Assembly: GCF_008764295.1 (NCBI RefSeq)
Contig: NZ_VTQX01000006.1
Span: forward strand, 1 to 64,000
Source of the DNA: Bacillus methanolicus
GTDB lineage: Bacteria; Bacillota; Bacilli; Bacillales; Cytobacillaceae
Length of the DNA stretch: 64,000 nt
Reading direction: 5' to 3'
Below the pieces are notes generated by a model. That model saw nothing but the letters and a program-made list of their open reading frames with translations, searched no databases and was not told the origin of the DNA. Below, one piece after another: positions 24,931 through 31,764 of the stretch (position 1 is the stretch's first letter; each line of letters starts with the position of its first letter). The position numbers were made by a program, and so were the translations under genes.

Positions 24931-25179
24931 CTGAAAAAGGGTGTTCGTTCGTTTTTGTTAACAATCGGAGGATTAGCACTAGGGTTAATTTTTTACTTGC
25001 TTTATGTGCATGTAATTTCATTATTTGCTTATCCAGTTTCGATTGTATACGCGGCATTCATCATACTTGTGTTAGGAGGGTTCATAATCGTCCTATTTTC
25101 TAACCTAAAGGATTTTGTCATAAGTATGTTTAAAGACAACAAAGAAGTAGATGAAAAAGGATTTAAAAAACATTTTTAG
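24931..25179 (+). CDS. Small membrane protein, possible accessory lysis protein (non-ATG start)
   Basis: The frame encodes two transmembrane helices (F-L-L-T-I-G-G-L-A-L-G-L-I-F-Y-L-L and V-S-I-V-Y-A-A-F-I-I-L-V-L-G-G-F) and a charged tail. No ATG or TTG is available. GAGGTGAT at 24919-24926 stands five bases before CTG 24931, which suits an unusual CTG start (82 residues); GTG 24922 overlaps the ribosome site. It lies just before the holin and after the ejection protein, so a second holin or antiholin role is possible. Confidence 0.6.
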   Translation: MKKGVRSFLLTIGGLALGLIFYLLYVHVISLFAYPVSIVYAAFIILVLGGFIIVLFSNLKDFVISMFKDNKEVDEKGFKKHF

Positions 25180-25203
25180 AGGACTCTTAATGGGTCCTCT
25201 TTT
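25180..25203 (+). terminator. Terminator between structural and lysis genes
   Basis: GAGGACTC and GGGTCCTC pair around TTAAT, followed by TTTT, immediately after the stop of the small membrane protein gene. Confidence 0.75.
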
Positions 25204-25224
25204 ATATTTGGGAGGAATATTACA

Positions 25225-25581
25225 ATGAATTATGGTTTTGATATTACACATATTGTAGGTAACTTTTGGTACTTTGTTATTGGACTAATTGTATTTGACG
25301 TTCTAACAGGATTATTGGCAGCGGCGCGAGAAAGAGAACTAAATAGTTCTGTTAATTACATCGGATTAATTAGAAAAGTGGGTGAGTTAATAGCACTCGC
25401 TTTTTTAGTTTTTGTTGACGCTTACTTAGAATCAAAAGGTTATATTATCAAATTAGGTGTAGGATTAATCGCGGCTTACGAAGTCATGAGTATTATTGAA
25501 AACTTCAGTCGGATAGGGATAGACTTAAAATTTGTCACAAAGTACTTCGATAAAAGTAAAATCGGAAAAGGTGATAACTAA
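25225..25581 (+). CDS. Holin, phage_holin_4 (toxin secretion/lysis) family
   Basis: A 118-residue membrane protein with GGGAGG upstream. It has hydrophobic helices at about residues 12-32, 48-65 and 70-90 and the family pattern V-F-D-V-L-T-G-L-L-A-A-A, then L-I-R-K-V-G-E-L-I-A-L-A and A-Y-E-V-M-S-I-I-E-N, as in Bacillus and clostridial holins. It would make holes in the membrane at the end of the lytic cycle so that the amidase can reach the wall. The amidase start overlaps its stop codon. Confidence 0.88.
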   Translation: MNYGFDITHIVGNFWYFVIGLIVFDVLTGLLAAARERELNSSVNYIGLIRKVGELIALAFLVFVDAYLESKGYIIKLGVGLIAAYEVMSIIENFSRIGIDLKFVTKYFDKSKIGKGDN

Positions 25582-26294
25582 TGGCATATGCGGTTGTAGC
25601 AGGTCATAATAGTATTATTCCAGGAGCTGCTGGTAATGGTTACAAAGAGCATGAAGTAGCAAGACAGATTAAAGATAAGGTAATTTTTTATCTAAAGCAA
25701 TTAGGAGAAAAAGCTTTTGATTGTACAGATAATGTAGGGAGAACAAAAGAACAAGTTTGGAAAAATGCAGTAGCAAATTGTAATAAAGCCATTGGTAAAA
25801 ACGGATTTATTATTGCGATTCATCTGAATGCCGGCGGTGGAACAGGTACAGAAGTGTTTGACTATAAAGGCAGACAAAAGGATAAATGTCAACGTATCTC
25901 TGCAAGATTAGCAAAGGATTTTAGTTGGAACAACCGAGGATGGAAAAATGGTGACTGGATAGGTTTAATTAAAACCACTCAAGCGCCAGTCGTTTATGTG
26001 GAAGTGTGTTTCATTGATAACAAGAATGATATGCAAAAATTAATGGCGGATATAGATAAAGCGGCCATAGGGATTGTTGAAGAAATGACAAACAAAAAAG
26101 TTTCTCATCCAAAAAAGGAAGAAAAAAAAGCGACCTCCAATCAACCAGGTAAATTTGCATTAGAAGCTTGGGAAAAAGCTCAAACAAAGAAAAGCAAAGA
26201 TGGAACTTCAATTTTAGACGGAACACGGCCGCAGGAACCAATAACCCGCGAACAGTTTGCTGTTGTGTTAGATAGACTGGGTTTATTGGATTGA
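25581..26294 (+). CDS. Endolysin: N-acetylmuramoyl-L-alanine amidase (Amidase_3)
   Basis: A 237-residue protein. Residues 1-170 form the zinc amidase: A-G-H-N near 7-10, E23 in Y-K-E-H-E-V, H-L-N-A near 75-78, and V-E-V-C-F near 137-141 supply the metal ligands and catalytic glutamate. A lysine-rich linker (K-K-E-E-K-K) leads to a C-terminal 50-residue domain with G-T-R-P-Q-E-P-I-T-R-E-Q-F-A-V-V-L, an SLH-like or wall-binding motif common in Bacillus phage endolysins. It cuts the bond between muramic acid and L-alanine. Confidence 0.93.
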   Translation: MAYAVVAGHNSIIPGAAGNGYKEHEVARQIKDKVIFYLKQLGEKAFDCTDNVGRTKEQVWKNAVANCNKAIGKNGFIIAIHLNAGGGTGTEVFDYKGRQKDKCQRISARLAKDFSWNNRGWKNGDWIGLIKTTQAPVVYVEVCFIDNKNDMQKLMADIDKAAIGIVEEMTNKKVSHPKKEEKKATSNQPGKFALEAWEKAQTKKSKDGTSILDGTRPQEPITREQFAVVLDRLGLLD

Positions 26295-26296
26295 AA

Positions 26297-26331
26297 AACA
26301 GCCCTTGCTTAAGCAGGGGCTTGCTGTTTAT
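26297..26331. terminator. Bidirectional terminator between amidase and lipoprotein genes
   Basis: GCCCTTGC and GCAGGGGC pair around TTAA, extended by AACAG/CTGTT. It starts just after the amidase stop, ends over the stop codon of the converging lipoprotein gene, and has A-rich and T-rich flanks on the two sides. Confidence 0.8.
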
Positions 26332-26699
26332 TGGTCCCACATTCCGTCATTATCTAAATCCCTATCTATACCACCTTTATCATAATCCCATAACCCATCA
26401 TTATCAATATCCTTGTCTAATGGAGGTATTTTGATTTCTGGGGGTTCGGATGAATTGTTTGTTATCTCTAAATCCGTTAAAGAGGTTTCAAGTCGTTCAA
26501 TTTGGTATTGTAAATCCTCATTTTCGATAGATAATGAATCGATTTCTGTTTGTAAATTGTCAACAACTTCTTCTAATTCAAACACACGATTTTCCAAGTC
26601 AAATGAATCATACTTTTCTCCATTGACTGTGTTTGAACAAGCAGTTAATCCACATAACGCCAATAACAATAGAAAACTATTCCCTTTCATATAACTCAT
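26328..26699 (-). CDS. Prophage lipoprotein with coiled coil and calcium-binding-like Asp repeats
   Basis: A 123-residue protein on the opposite strand to the late genes. The N-terminus has a short basic part, a hydrophobic stretch and the lipobox L-T-A-C at about 18-21, so it should be a surface lipoprotein. Residues 36-80 form a coiled coil. The tail has two copies of D-x-D-N-D-G-L/M-W-D, like EF-hand or thrombospondin type 3 calcium loops. Being opposite in direction and next to a repressor-like gene suggests expression in the lysogen. Exclusion of other phages or a change of the host surface is possible, not proven. Confidence 0.7.
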   Translation of the reverse strand: MSYMKGNSFLLLLALCGLTACSNTVNGEKYDSFDLENRVFELEEVVDNLQTEIDSLSIENEDLQYQIERLETSLTDLEITNNSSEPPEIKIPPLDKDIDNDGLWDYDKGGIDRDLDNDGMWDQ

Positions 26700-26868
26700 C
26701 TACCTTCACCTTTAATAAATCAGCAAGCACAAAGCCTTTATCAATAGGTATTAGACTTTTTCCTGTTTCATAATTCCGCAACTGGTGAACACTAACGCCT
26801 AATTTTTCTGCTATGAATTTTTTTTGAAATCCACTCTCTTTTACCAACTTCTCAATATTACTCTTCAT
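26677..26868 (-). CDS. XRE-family Cro/CI-like regulator
   Basis: ATG 26868-26866 with TAGGTGAT upstream gives a 63-residue protein that is just one helix-turn-helix: F-Q-K-K-F-I-A-E-K-L-G-V-S-V-H-Q-L-R-N-Y has the XRE spacing, followed by helices K-G-F-V-L-A-D-L-L-K-V. It overlaps the lipoprotein gene by 23 bases, so they share a transcript. Three direct repeats at 26897-26950 lie upstream and are good operator candidates. It may control the lipoprotein or the rightward accessory genes. Confidence 0.8.
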   Translation of the reverse strand: MKSNIEKLVKESGFQKKFIAEKLGVSVHQLRNYETGKSLIPIDKGFVLADLLKVKVDELYERE

Positions 26869-26896
26869 TTTTATCACCTAATAGTCTATTCAACAA

Positions 26897-26950
26897 AATT
26901 TTATTTTTTCCTCTCGTAAATTTTATTTTCGTAGACAGGCAATTTTATTT
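26897..26950 (+). repeat. Three 22-bp-phased repeats (operators or iterons)
   Basis: The 10-mer AATTTTATTT occurs exactly at 26897, 26919 and 26941, each 22 bp apart, two helical turns. The second and third copies are also bounded by CGTAAATTTT and TTTTATTTACG, giving some dyad character. The block sits between the divergent XRE gene and the rightward gene at 26994. It may be a repressor operator or plasmid-like iterons served by the replication-relaxation protein at 28120. Confidence 0.7.
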
Positions 26951-26993
26951 ACGATATGCATACATTGTAATATTCACAGAAAGGAGCAGTGAT

Positions 26994-27179
26994 ATGGAAC
27001 CTTTTACATTTGGGATTGTGTTTGTGTCGGTTTCTGGTGCGGTTTTGGTGTTCATAACTATTTTGGAAAGTGTGGGTTTTAAAATTAATGAACTTGCAGT
27101 CAAACTAGCATTAGAGACAACTAAATTCGGAGCTATATTGTGGTTCTTGTATAAACTCTACAGTGTATTCTTCTTTTAA
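26994..27179 (+). CDS. Small membrane protein of the accessory right arm
   Basis: A 61-residue, very hydrophobic protein with AAAGGAGCAG upstream of ATG 26994. Two membrane helices are predicted, F-G-I-V-F-V-S-V-S-G-A-V-L-V-F and F-G-A-I-L-W-F-L-Y. A TAATAT -10-like box at about 26967 precedes it. No family is recognised. It is followed by 114 bases without a gene and then by the FtsK-like ATPase, which also starts with a membrane helix; the two might work together. Confidence 0.5.
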   Translation: MEPFTFGIVFVSVSGAVLVFITILESVGFKINELAVKLALETTKFGAILWFLYKLYSVFFF

Positions 27180-27293
27180 TAATTCATCTAGTGAATGCTT
27201 CATTGAATTCTTCCAATTGTTTTATGTTAAGGTTCTGAAACTTGTTTTATCGCTTCATTTAGAAAGCTACTTATATTTAATAAGGAGGTTTTT

Positions 27294-28160
27294 ATGTTTG
27301 GATGGCTACTGCTTCCGATTGTGGTATTAGGTGCTGCGTTTATTCCTAATAAAAAGCTGGCTAATTGGGATTATTCCCCGTTATTACTCCGAGAAGGGAG
27401 TTGGCTTGTACCTATAGGAAAGGACAGGAAAGTCATTTATCACAATTTTGAGGATTATCCACATTTACTGGTTGGTGGTACCACACGTTTCGGGAAAACT
27501 GTACTGTTGAAAAGCATTTTTACTTCTTTGATATTATCGAACCCTAAGAAAGTCAGATTATTTATTTTAGATTTAAAAGGCGGACTAGAGTTTTGGAAGT
27601 ACCGTAATGAGCCAGAAGTCGCAACAGTTGCTTGTGATTTAATAGAAGCTTGTAAAGTATTAGATAAGGTTTATAAAATAATCAAATTAGAAGAAGAGCG
27701 ATTCAGAAAGAATAATTGGTCTAATATCAAAGACACTCCAATTAAAGAAAGAACATTCATTATTGTTGATGAAGGGGCAGAATTAGCACCTAAGTTTGTG
27801 CCGAAAGAATTACGAAAATACGCAGATATCGCACAAATATATTTAGGTGAAATAGCGCGTATCGGTGGAGGATTGGGATACAGACTTATTTTTTGTACGC
27901 AATATCCAGTTAGAGATGCAGTGCCGGCGCAAGTGAAAATTAATATGGTGGCGAAAGTATCGTATCGAATGGCTGAGCGAATGGGTAGTATGGTGGTGTT
28001 AGGAGAACCAGGAGCTGAAGAAATAGAAGCTATTCCTGGACGGTGCATATATAAAATCGAACAGAAAAAAGAACTACAATCACCGTTTATTTCAGATGAA
28101 ATGATTGGGAGGTTTCTTCATGAATCAGGAAAGGATGGAAATGTATCTGCAAACGATTGA
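27294..28160 (+). CDS. FtsK/SpoIIIE-type DNA translocase domain protein
   Basis: A 288-residue protein, with TAAGGAGG upstream. One membrane helix at residues 1-18 leads to an FtsK/HerA-like ATPase: Walker A G-G-T-T-R-F-G-K-T near 59-67, L-F-I-L-D-L-K-G-G near 91-99, Walker B F-I-I-V-D-E-G-A-E-L near 150-159. It lacks the gamma DNA-reading domain and four-helix anchor of cellular FtsK. Similar single-domain proteins pair with replication-relaxation proteins in Bacillus phages and mobile elements, where they may move or partition DNA. Overlap of 41 bases with the next gene supports joint work. Confidence 0.85.
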   Translation: MFGWLLLPIVVLGAAFIPNKKLANWDYSPLLLREGSWLVPIGKDRKVIYHNFEDYPHLLVGGTTRFGKTVLLKSIFTSLILSNPKKVRLFILDLKGGLEFWKYRNEPEVATVACDLIEACKVLDKVYKIIKLEEERFRKNNWSNIKDTPIKERTFIIVDEGAELAPKFVPKELRKYADIAQIYLGEIARIGGGLGYRLIFCTQYPVRDAVPAQVKINMVAKVSYRMAERMGSMVVLGEPGAEEIEAIPGRCIYKIEQKKELQSPFISDEMIGRFLHESGKDGNVSAND

Positions 28161-28749
28161 TAAATTAGGAATTATTACAGTAAGGCAATTTCATAATATT
28201 TTTAAGTGTGGTGGCTATCGAAATTCTTGTAGAATCGTATCTGAATTATCTCCTTATTTACATGAAACGAGGTCTAAAGAAAAAATTATCTATCTTAATA
28301 AAGAAGGAAGACATTTAATTGGTTCTCAAAAGGAAGTTCGAAAGACCCCTTTATTTGAACACATGTTGCTTTTAAATGATGTGTATATCTATTTTGATTG
28401 TCCTTTAAGCTGGAAGCGAGAACATATTATTGAAACAACTCAAGAGCCTGAATTTAGTTTTGGGATACAAGTTAAAGGATTGTCAGTTGCTAAAGACAGA
28501 GTTATTCCTGATGCTGTGTTCAAACGGAACGGATACATTTATTTGGTTGAAGTAGATAACACACGTTCAATGATTGATAACAAGAAAAAGATTCAAAAGT
28601 ATGTGAAGATGTGGAAGGAAATTCGAAGTACTTATGTGGAAGTTCCGAAACTTTGCATATTTACAACAAGTGAAAAGAGAAAAAATACCTTCGAAGAGTT
28701 GACTAAATCACTGTCATGCGAAGTGAAAACATTTAAAGAAATAAAATAA
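28120..28749 (+). CDS. Replication-relaxation family protein
   Basis: ATG 28120 after GGGAGG gives 209 residues. The N-terminal winged helix includes I-I-T-V-R-Q-F-H-N-I-F and S-E-L-S-P-Y-L; the second half has R-V-I-P-D-A-V-F and L-V-E-V-D-N-T-R, a PD-(D/E)xK-like core with Y-V-K-M-W. This is the pattern of the replication-relaxation family found on plasmids and Bacillus phages, thought to act in relaxation or replication initiation. It is the last prophage gene; its stop is about 30 bases before the comGA junction, so its transcript would run into comG. Confidence 0.78.
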   Translation: MNQERMEMYLQTIDKLGIITVRQFHNIFKCGGYRNSCRIVSELSPYLHETRSKEKIIYLNKEGRHLIGSQKEVRKTPLFEHMLLLNDVYIYFDCPLSWKREHIIETTQEPEFSFGIQVKGLSVAKDRVIPDAVFKRNGYIYLVEVDNTRSMIDNKKKIQKYVKMWKEIRSTYVEVPKLCIFTTSEKRKNTFEELTKSLSCEVKTFKEIK

Positions 28750-28757
28750 TTAAACTA

Positions 28758-28810
28758 TACAATGTGCCTATTGTATTTACAGAACATTTAGTGTTGAGCA
28801 CGATGCATAC
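28758..28810. other. Right prophage attachment region (attR) inside comGA
   Basis: Phage sequence ends and comGA coding sequence resumes here. TACAAT (28758-28763) and ATTGTA (28770-28775) form a perfect 6-bp inverted repeat just before the junction, a possible integrase arm. Full ComGA proteins have T-G-H-L-V-L-S-T at this point; here the frame reads T-E-H-L-V-L-S-T, so homology returns at CATTTAGTG, near 28784. The att core should be within CATTTAGTGTTGAGCACG or just left of it. The left copy is outside the window. Confidence 0.6.
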
Positions 28811-29147
28811 ACGAGATGCTAAAGGAGCTATTTATCGCTTATTGGAATTTGGGGTTGAACGAATTGAAGTAGAGCAAACACTTGTTGCTGTTGCTGCACA
28901 AAGGCTGGTGGAATTGGAGTGCCCATATTGTGAAGGGAATATTTGTTCTCCTTATTGCTTTTCTAGCAATCAATTAAAAAGAGCGAGTATTTTTGAGCTA
29001 TTGACCGGGAAAGCGTTAATGCGTGTCATACACGGTCAAGATACCACTTCATATAAAAGCCTGAAAAGTATTATTAATAAGGGAATTGCTCTAGGTTATA
29101 TTAAGGAATCAGAATATGAAAGATGGATTACAGATGAAGACGCATAA
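28764..29147 (+). pseudogene. comGA: comGA, 3' fragment cut off by the prophage
   Basis: The frame from about 28782 encodes the last 120 or so residues of the competence traffic ATPase ComGA: H-L-V-L-S-T-M-H-T-R-D-A, then L-L-E-F-G-V, V-A-A-Q-R-L-V-E and the cysteine pairs C-P-Y-C and C-S-P-Y-C near the end. Walker A, Asp box and Walker B, which belong to the first two thirds, are missing. The GTG at 28764 lies in phage DNA. Without excision this cannot make a working pilus ATPase. The comG promoter is left of the prophage. Confidence 0.92.
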
Positions 29148-30165
29148 ATGGCCAATGAAGGATCAGGCAGAATTTTTAAGGAAAACAGGTGAGCTTTTAG
29201 AGCGAGGCTACCCGTTGGCGGATGCCATCCATTCATTAACCTATCAAATGAAAAACAGGCAAAAGGAAGATGTTGCTCAAGCGTTACTCCATTTACGAGA
29301 AGGTCATCCTTTTCATCAAATTCTTTCCAATTTAGGCTTCAATCAAACATTAGTTGGATACGTTTATTTTGCTGAAGAACACGGTTCATTAGCGGATGCA
29401 TTTCGCGAAGGTAGCACGATGATTCTTAAAAGGCAAGACGACGTGGAAAAGTTAAAAAAACTGCTTGTCTATCCAACAATATTGATAGCCGTCACCTTAT
29501 TTCTATTTTTCTTTGTGGAAAAAGTATTGCTCCCCCAATATATTTTGTTGTTCAGCTCCATGAATTTAAAACCCAACATATTCATGAGAGTGGTGTCGTT
29601 TATCGGAGAAGCTTCTCCATTCTTCGTCATTCTTCTATTACTATGTGTGCTCCTCTTACTTAGCTATTACTTCATGACTTTTAGAAGACTCCTTCCCCTT
29701 AAACAAAGATCGCTTATGGCAAACATCCCATTTTTCGGCTCATTCTATCGTTTGTTTACAACGCATTATTTTAGTGTGCAACTTAGCTATTTACTAGCTG
29801 GTGGTCTTTCTGTTCATGAAGCACTGAAAGTGTTTGAAAAATATGTGCAAAGCCCGTTTTATAAGCAAATTGGACAAGAGATGCAGCTTTTTTTAATCAG
29901 AGGGGAATCGTTTGAGGCCGTTTTAACGCATTATGATTTCTTTGCAAGAGAGCTCCCATTCATTGTTAAACATGGTCAGGAAAATGGGAAGCTCTCAGAG
30001 GAACTTCTTTTCTTCAGCAAGCATTGTCTTGAGAAGCTGGAGAATAAAACAGAAAAAACGTTTAAAATTGTTCAACCAATCCTATATTCACTCATCGGAC
30101 TTATTATTGTTTCGATGTATTTAGCGATACTGTTACCAATGTTTCAACTGCTGGATGGATTTTAG
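29116..30165 (+). CDS. comGB: Competence pseudopilus membrane protein ComGB
   Basis: A 349-residue polytopic protein of the GspF/PilC family. ATG 29116 (AAGGAATC upstream) overlaps the comGA end; ATG 29134 is possible. Two GspF repeats are visible, with F-L-R-K-T-G-E-L-L-E-R-G-Y-P-L at the start of the first and T-H-Y-F-S-V-Q-L-S-Y-L-L-A-G-G near 215 of the second. Membrane helices lie near 120-142, 170-195 and 320-345. It anchors the ATPase ComGA to the membrane during DNA uptake. The sequence is intact, but it is cut off from its normal promoter by the prophage. Confidence 0.93.
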   Translation: MKDGLQMKTHKWPMKDQAEFLRKTGELLERGYPLADAIHSLTYQMKNRQKEDVAQALLHLREGHPFHQILSNLGFNQTLVGYVYFAEEHGSLADAFREGSTMILKRQDDVEKLKKLLVYPTILIAVTLFLFFFVEKVLLPQYILLFSSMNLKPNIFMRVVSFIGEASPFFVILLLLCVLLLLSYYFMTFRRLLPLKQRSLMANIPFFGSFYRLFTTHYFSVQLSYLLAGGLSVHEALKVFEKYVQSPFYKQIGQEMQLFLIRGESFEAVLTHYDFFARELPFIVKHGQENGKLSEELLFFSKHCLEKLENKTEKTFKIVQPILYSLIGLIIVSMYLAILLPMFQLLDGF

Positions 30166-30180
30166 AAAGGAGTATTTTCG

Positions 30181-30573
30181 ATGAAAAAAATATTTAAACA
30201 GGATGGCTTTACCCTAATTAAGGCAAAAGATAGTCAATATCGATGTTTAGCTGTCAAAAAAATAAACGAGGAAAACGCGTTCACATTAATAGAGATGATG
30301 ATCGTTCTTCTTGTTATTACCGTCTTATTAATAATTACAATTCCCAATATTACGAAACATAATTCTACCATTAATACGAAAGGCTGTAAGGCTCTGGTAA
30401 AGATGGTGGAGGCACAAGTACAAGCATATGAAATGGATAAAAAAACAGTGCCTACGAGTATGGAGGTTTTACAATCGGAAGGATATTTAAACGAAGAGCA
30501 GGCGACGTGTTCAAATGGAGCTCGAATTACGATTGATGGAAAAGGCGAGGTAAAGGTTACAAGTGGGACTTAG
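30181..30573 (+). CDS. comGC: Major competence pseudopilin ComGC with duplicated leader
   Basis: A 130-residue protein with AAAGGAG upstream. The true pilin core starts near residue 34 with F-T-L-I-E-M-M-I-V-L-L-V-I, the helix that packs in the pilus; the pair C69 and C109 forms the expected disulfide. Unusually, a first copy of the leader, M-K-K-I then D-G-F-T-L-I-K, stands 24 residues upstream of V-K-K-I then N-A-F-T-L-I-E. The second site has alanine instead of glycine before the cut. Normal ComGC has one leader of less than ten residues. See findings. Confidence 0.9.
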   Translation: MKKIFKQDGFTLIKAKDSQYRCLAVKKINEENAFTLIEMMIVLLVITVLLIITIPNITKHNSTINTKGCKALVKMVEAQVQAYEMDKKTVPTSMEVLQSEGYLNEEQATCSNGARITIDGKGEVKVTSGT

Positions 30574-31015
30574 AAAGATGAAGGGCAAGGAGCAGGGGTT
30601 TACCATGCTGGAGGCGTTGTTTGTGTTGAGTATATTTTTGCTCATGATATCTATCTCATTTCTTTCCTTAAAGCCCCATCATTTTCAACAAGAAAGGCAG
30701 TTGTTTTTCTCACAGCTAAAGGCTGATTTTCTTTATGCACAACAATATGCGATCACCAATCAAAAGCTTGTAAGAGTCAATTTCATAACCGCGGAAAATT
30801 ATTATTATATACGAAAGCAAAATGGTGAACTTCTTCTCAAACGGGAATACGCAGATAGCATCATGGTCAGAGGTGGGTCACAAAAACTCCACTTTTATTA
30901 TCATTCGAATGGAAATATTAGCACGATCGGGGCCATTTACATTTACATTGGGGAAAATGCTTATCAGCTTATGTTCCAGTTAGGTCGGGGGCGGTTCTAT
31001 GTTAAAAGGATGTAG
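30563..31015 (+). CDS. comGD: Minor pseudopilin ComGD
   Basis: A 150-residue protein; starts at GTG 30563 or more likely ATG 30578. The prepilin motif E-Q-G-F-T-M-L-E-A-L-F-V-L is followed by a hydrophobic helix and a GspH-like beta domain (F-L-Y-A-Q-Q-Y-A-I and V-R-V-N-F). ComC peptidase would cut after the glycine. It overlaps comGC by eleven bases and comGE by 17. It is part of the DNA-uptake pseudopilus. Confidence 0.9.
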   Translation: MGLRKMKGKEQGFTMLEALFVLSIFLLMISISFLSLKPHHFQQERQLFFSQLKADFLYAQQYAITNQKLVRVNFITAENYYYIRKQNGELLLKREYADSIMVRGGSQKLHFYYHSNGNISTIGAIYIYIGENAYQLMFQLGRGRFYVKRM

Positions 31016-31328
31016 AGGTTTTTTCTTGGCTGAACTTTTTCTCTCCCTAACGGTCTGGATGTTAATGTGCCTTACACTTCTTCCACTATACTTACATGTT
31101 AGTAAGCAATCGTTAGATATCCAAAAGGAAATCTCTGCAACTCATTTAATGTACGAGGCGCTTCAACGCTATCTACAGGATGGTTTTATGGAGAGTGGCA
31201 TCATCGAAAGAGAAAATGAATCATTCCGTATTCATTGGGAAACGGAGTTGAATCTGCCGATAAAGGTGTGTATTAAATATGAAAACTCTTTTGCAGAAGA
31301 AAAGGAGAAATGCGAACGTCTTGAGTGA
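30999..31328 (+). CDS. comGE: Minor pseudopilin ComGE
   Basis: A 109-residue protein beginning M-L-K-G-C-R-G-F-F-L-A-E-L-F-L-S-L. The prepilin cut would be after G7, and the acidic residue at position five of the mature protein is present. A hydrophobic helix to about residue 32 and a small variable domain follow. The gene overlaps comGD and comGF at its two ends. The family is poorly conserved; position in the operon makes the call clear. Confidence 0.85.
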   Translation: MLKGCRGFFLAELFLSLTVWMLMCLTLLPLYLHVSKQSLDIQKEISATHLMYEALQRYLQDGFMESGIIERENESFRIHWETELNLPIKVCIKYENSFAEEKEKCERLE

Positions 31329-31764
31329 GAGTGGCTTCACGATGTTAGAGATGCTTTATTCATTCTCAATCTTTTGTTTAATGCTCTCTTTTCTGCCACT
31401 ATTATTTCAAATTATCTTTTACGATCACGCGGTGGAGGCAAGAATTCAGAAAATGGAATGGGAGTTATTTATTAGTCAAACGAAGAAGGATGTTCAATCG
31501 AGTGATTATGTTGAGGTAGTAAATGGTGAATTAATGTTAATAAAAGGAGAAGAGAGCATTTCCTATCAAAAATATCAAAATGTTTTAAGAAAACAGGTAA
31601 ATAGGAAAGGACACGAGGTTGTTCTTCAAAATGTTGCTTCTGTCACTTTTTCAAAGCAGGAAAACGCGATCACAATAGAGGTGAAAGACTTATTTCACCA
31701 CTTAAATCAGGTGACGATCTTTTCATTTATTAGCTCTGTAGAGAATGGAGTTGAAGAAGAATGA
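31279..31764 (+). CDS. comGF: Minor pseudopilin ComGF
   Basis: A 161-residue protein starting inside comGE (50-base overlap). The leader ends in E-S-G-F-T-M-L-E-M-L-Y-S-F, with the glycine cut site and the conserved glutamate. The C-terminal domain has F-I-S-Q-T-K-K-D-V and L-R-K-Q-V, characteristic of ComGF. It joins the initiation tip of the pseudopilus with ComGD, E and G. Confidence 0.88.
   Translation: MKTLLQKKRRNANVLSESGFTMLEMLYSFSIFCLMLSFLPLLFQIIFYDHAVEARIQKMEWELFISQTKKDVQSSDYVEVVNGELMLIKGEESISYQKYQNVLRKQVNRKGHEVVLQNVASVTFSKQENAITIEVKDLFHHLNQVTIFSFISSVENGVEEE

Larger units (their letters stand above)
1..28781 (+). mobile_element. Prophage, podovirus-like, integrated in comGA (left end outside window)
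   Basis: A continuous block of phage genes runs left to right: regulators, replication, SSB/dUTPase, late activator, terminase, portal, scaffold, capsid, tail, ejection proteins, lysis and an accessory right arm. No tape-measure, tail-tube or sheath gene is present between capsid and lysis. Instead there are a 696-residue tail protein and three large glutamine-rich or internal-virion-type proteins, which is the short-tailed (podovirus) pattern. The right border is placed where the reading frame of comGA resumes, near 28781. No integrase is seen, so the left end and the lysogeny module must lie before base 1. Prophage identity is certain; the exact right border is uncertain by about 20 bases. 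Confidence 0.95.

Noticed and set aside
28700-28800. A tRNA gene as prophage target
   Set aside because: No tRNA fold is seen at the border; the interrupted comGA frame is the clear target.
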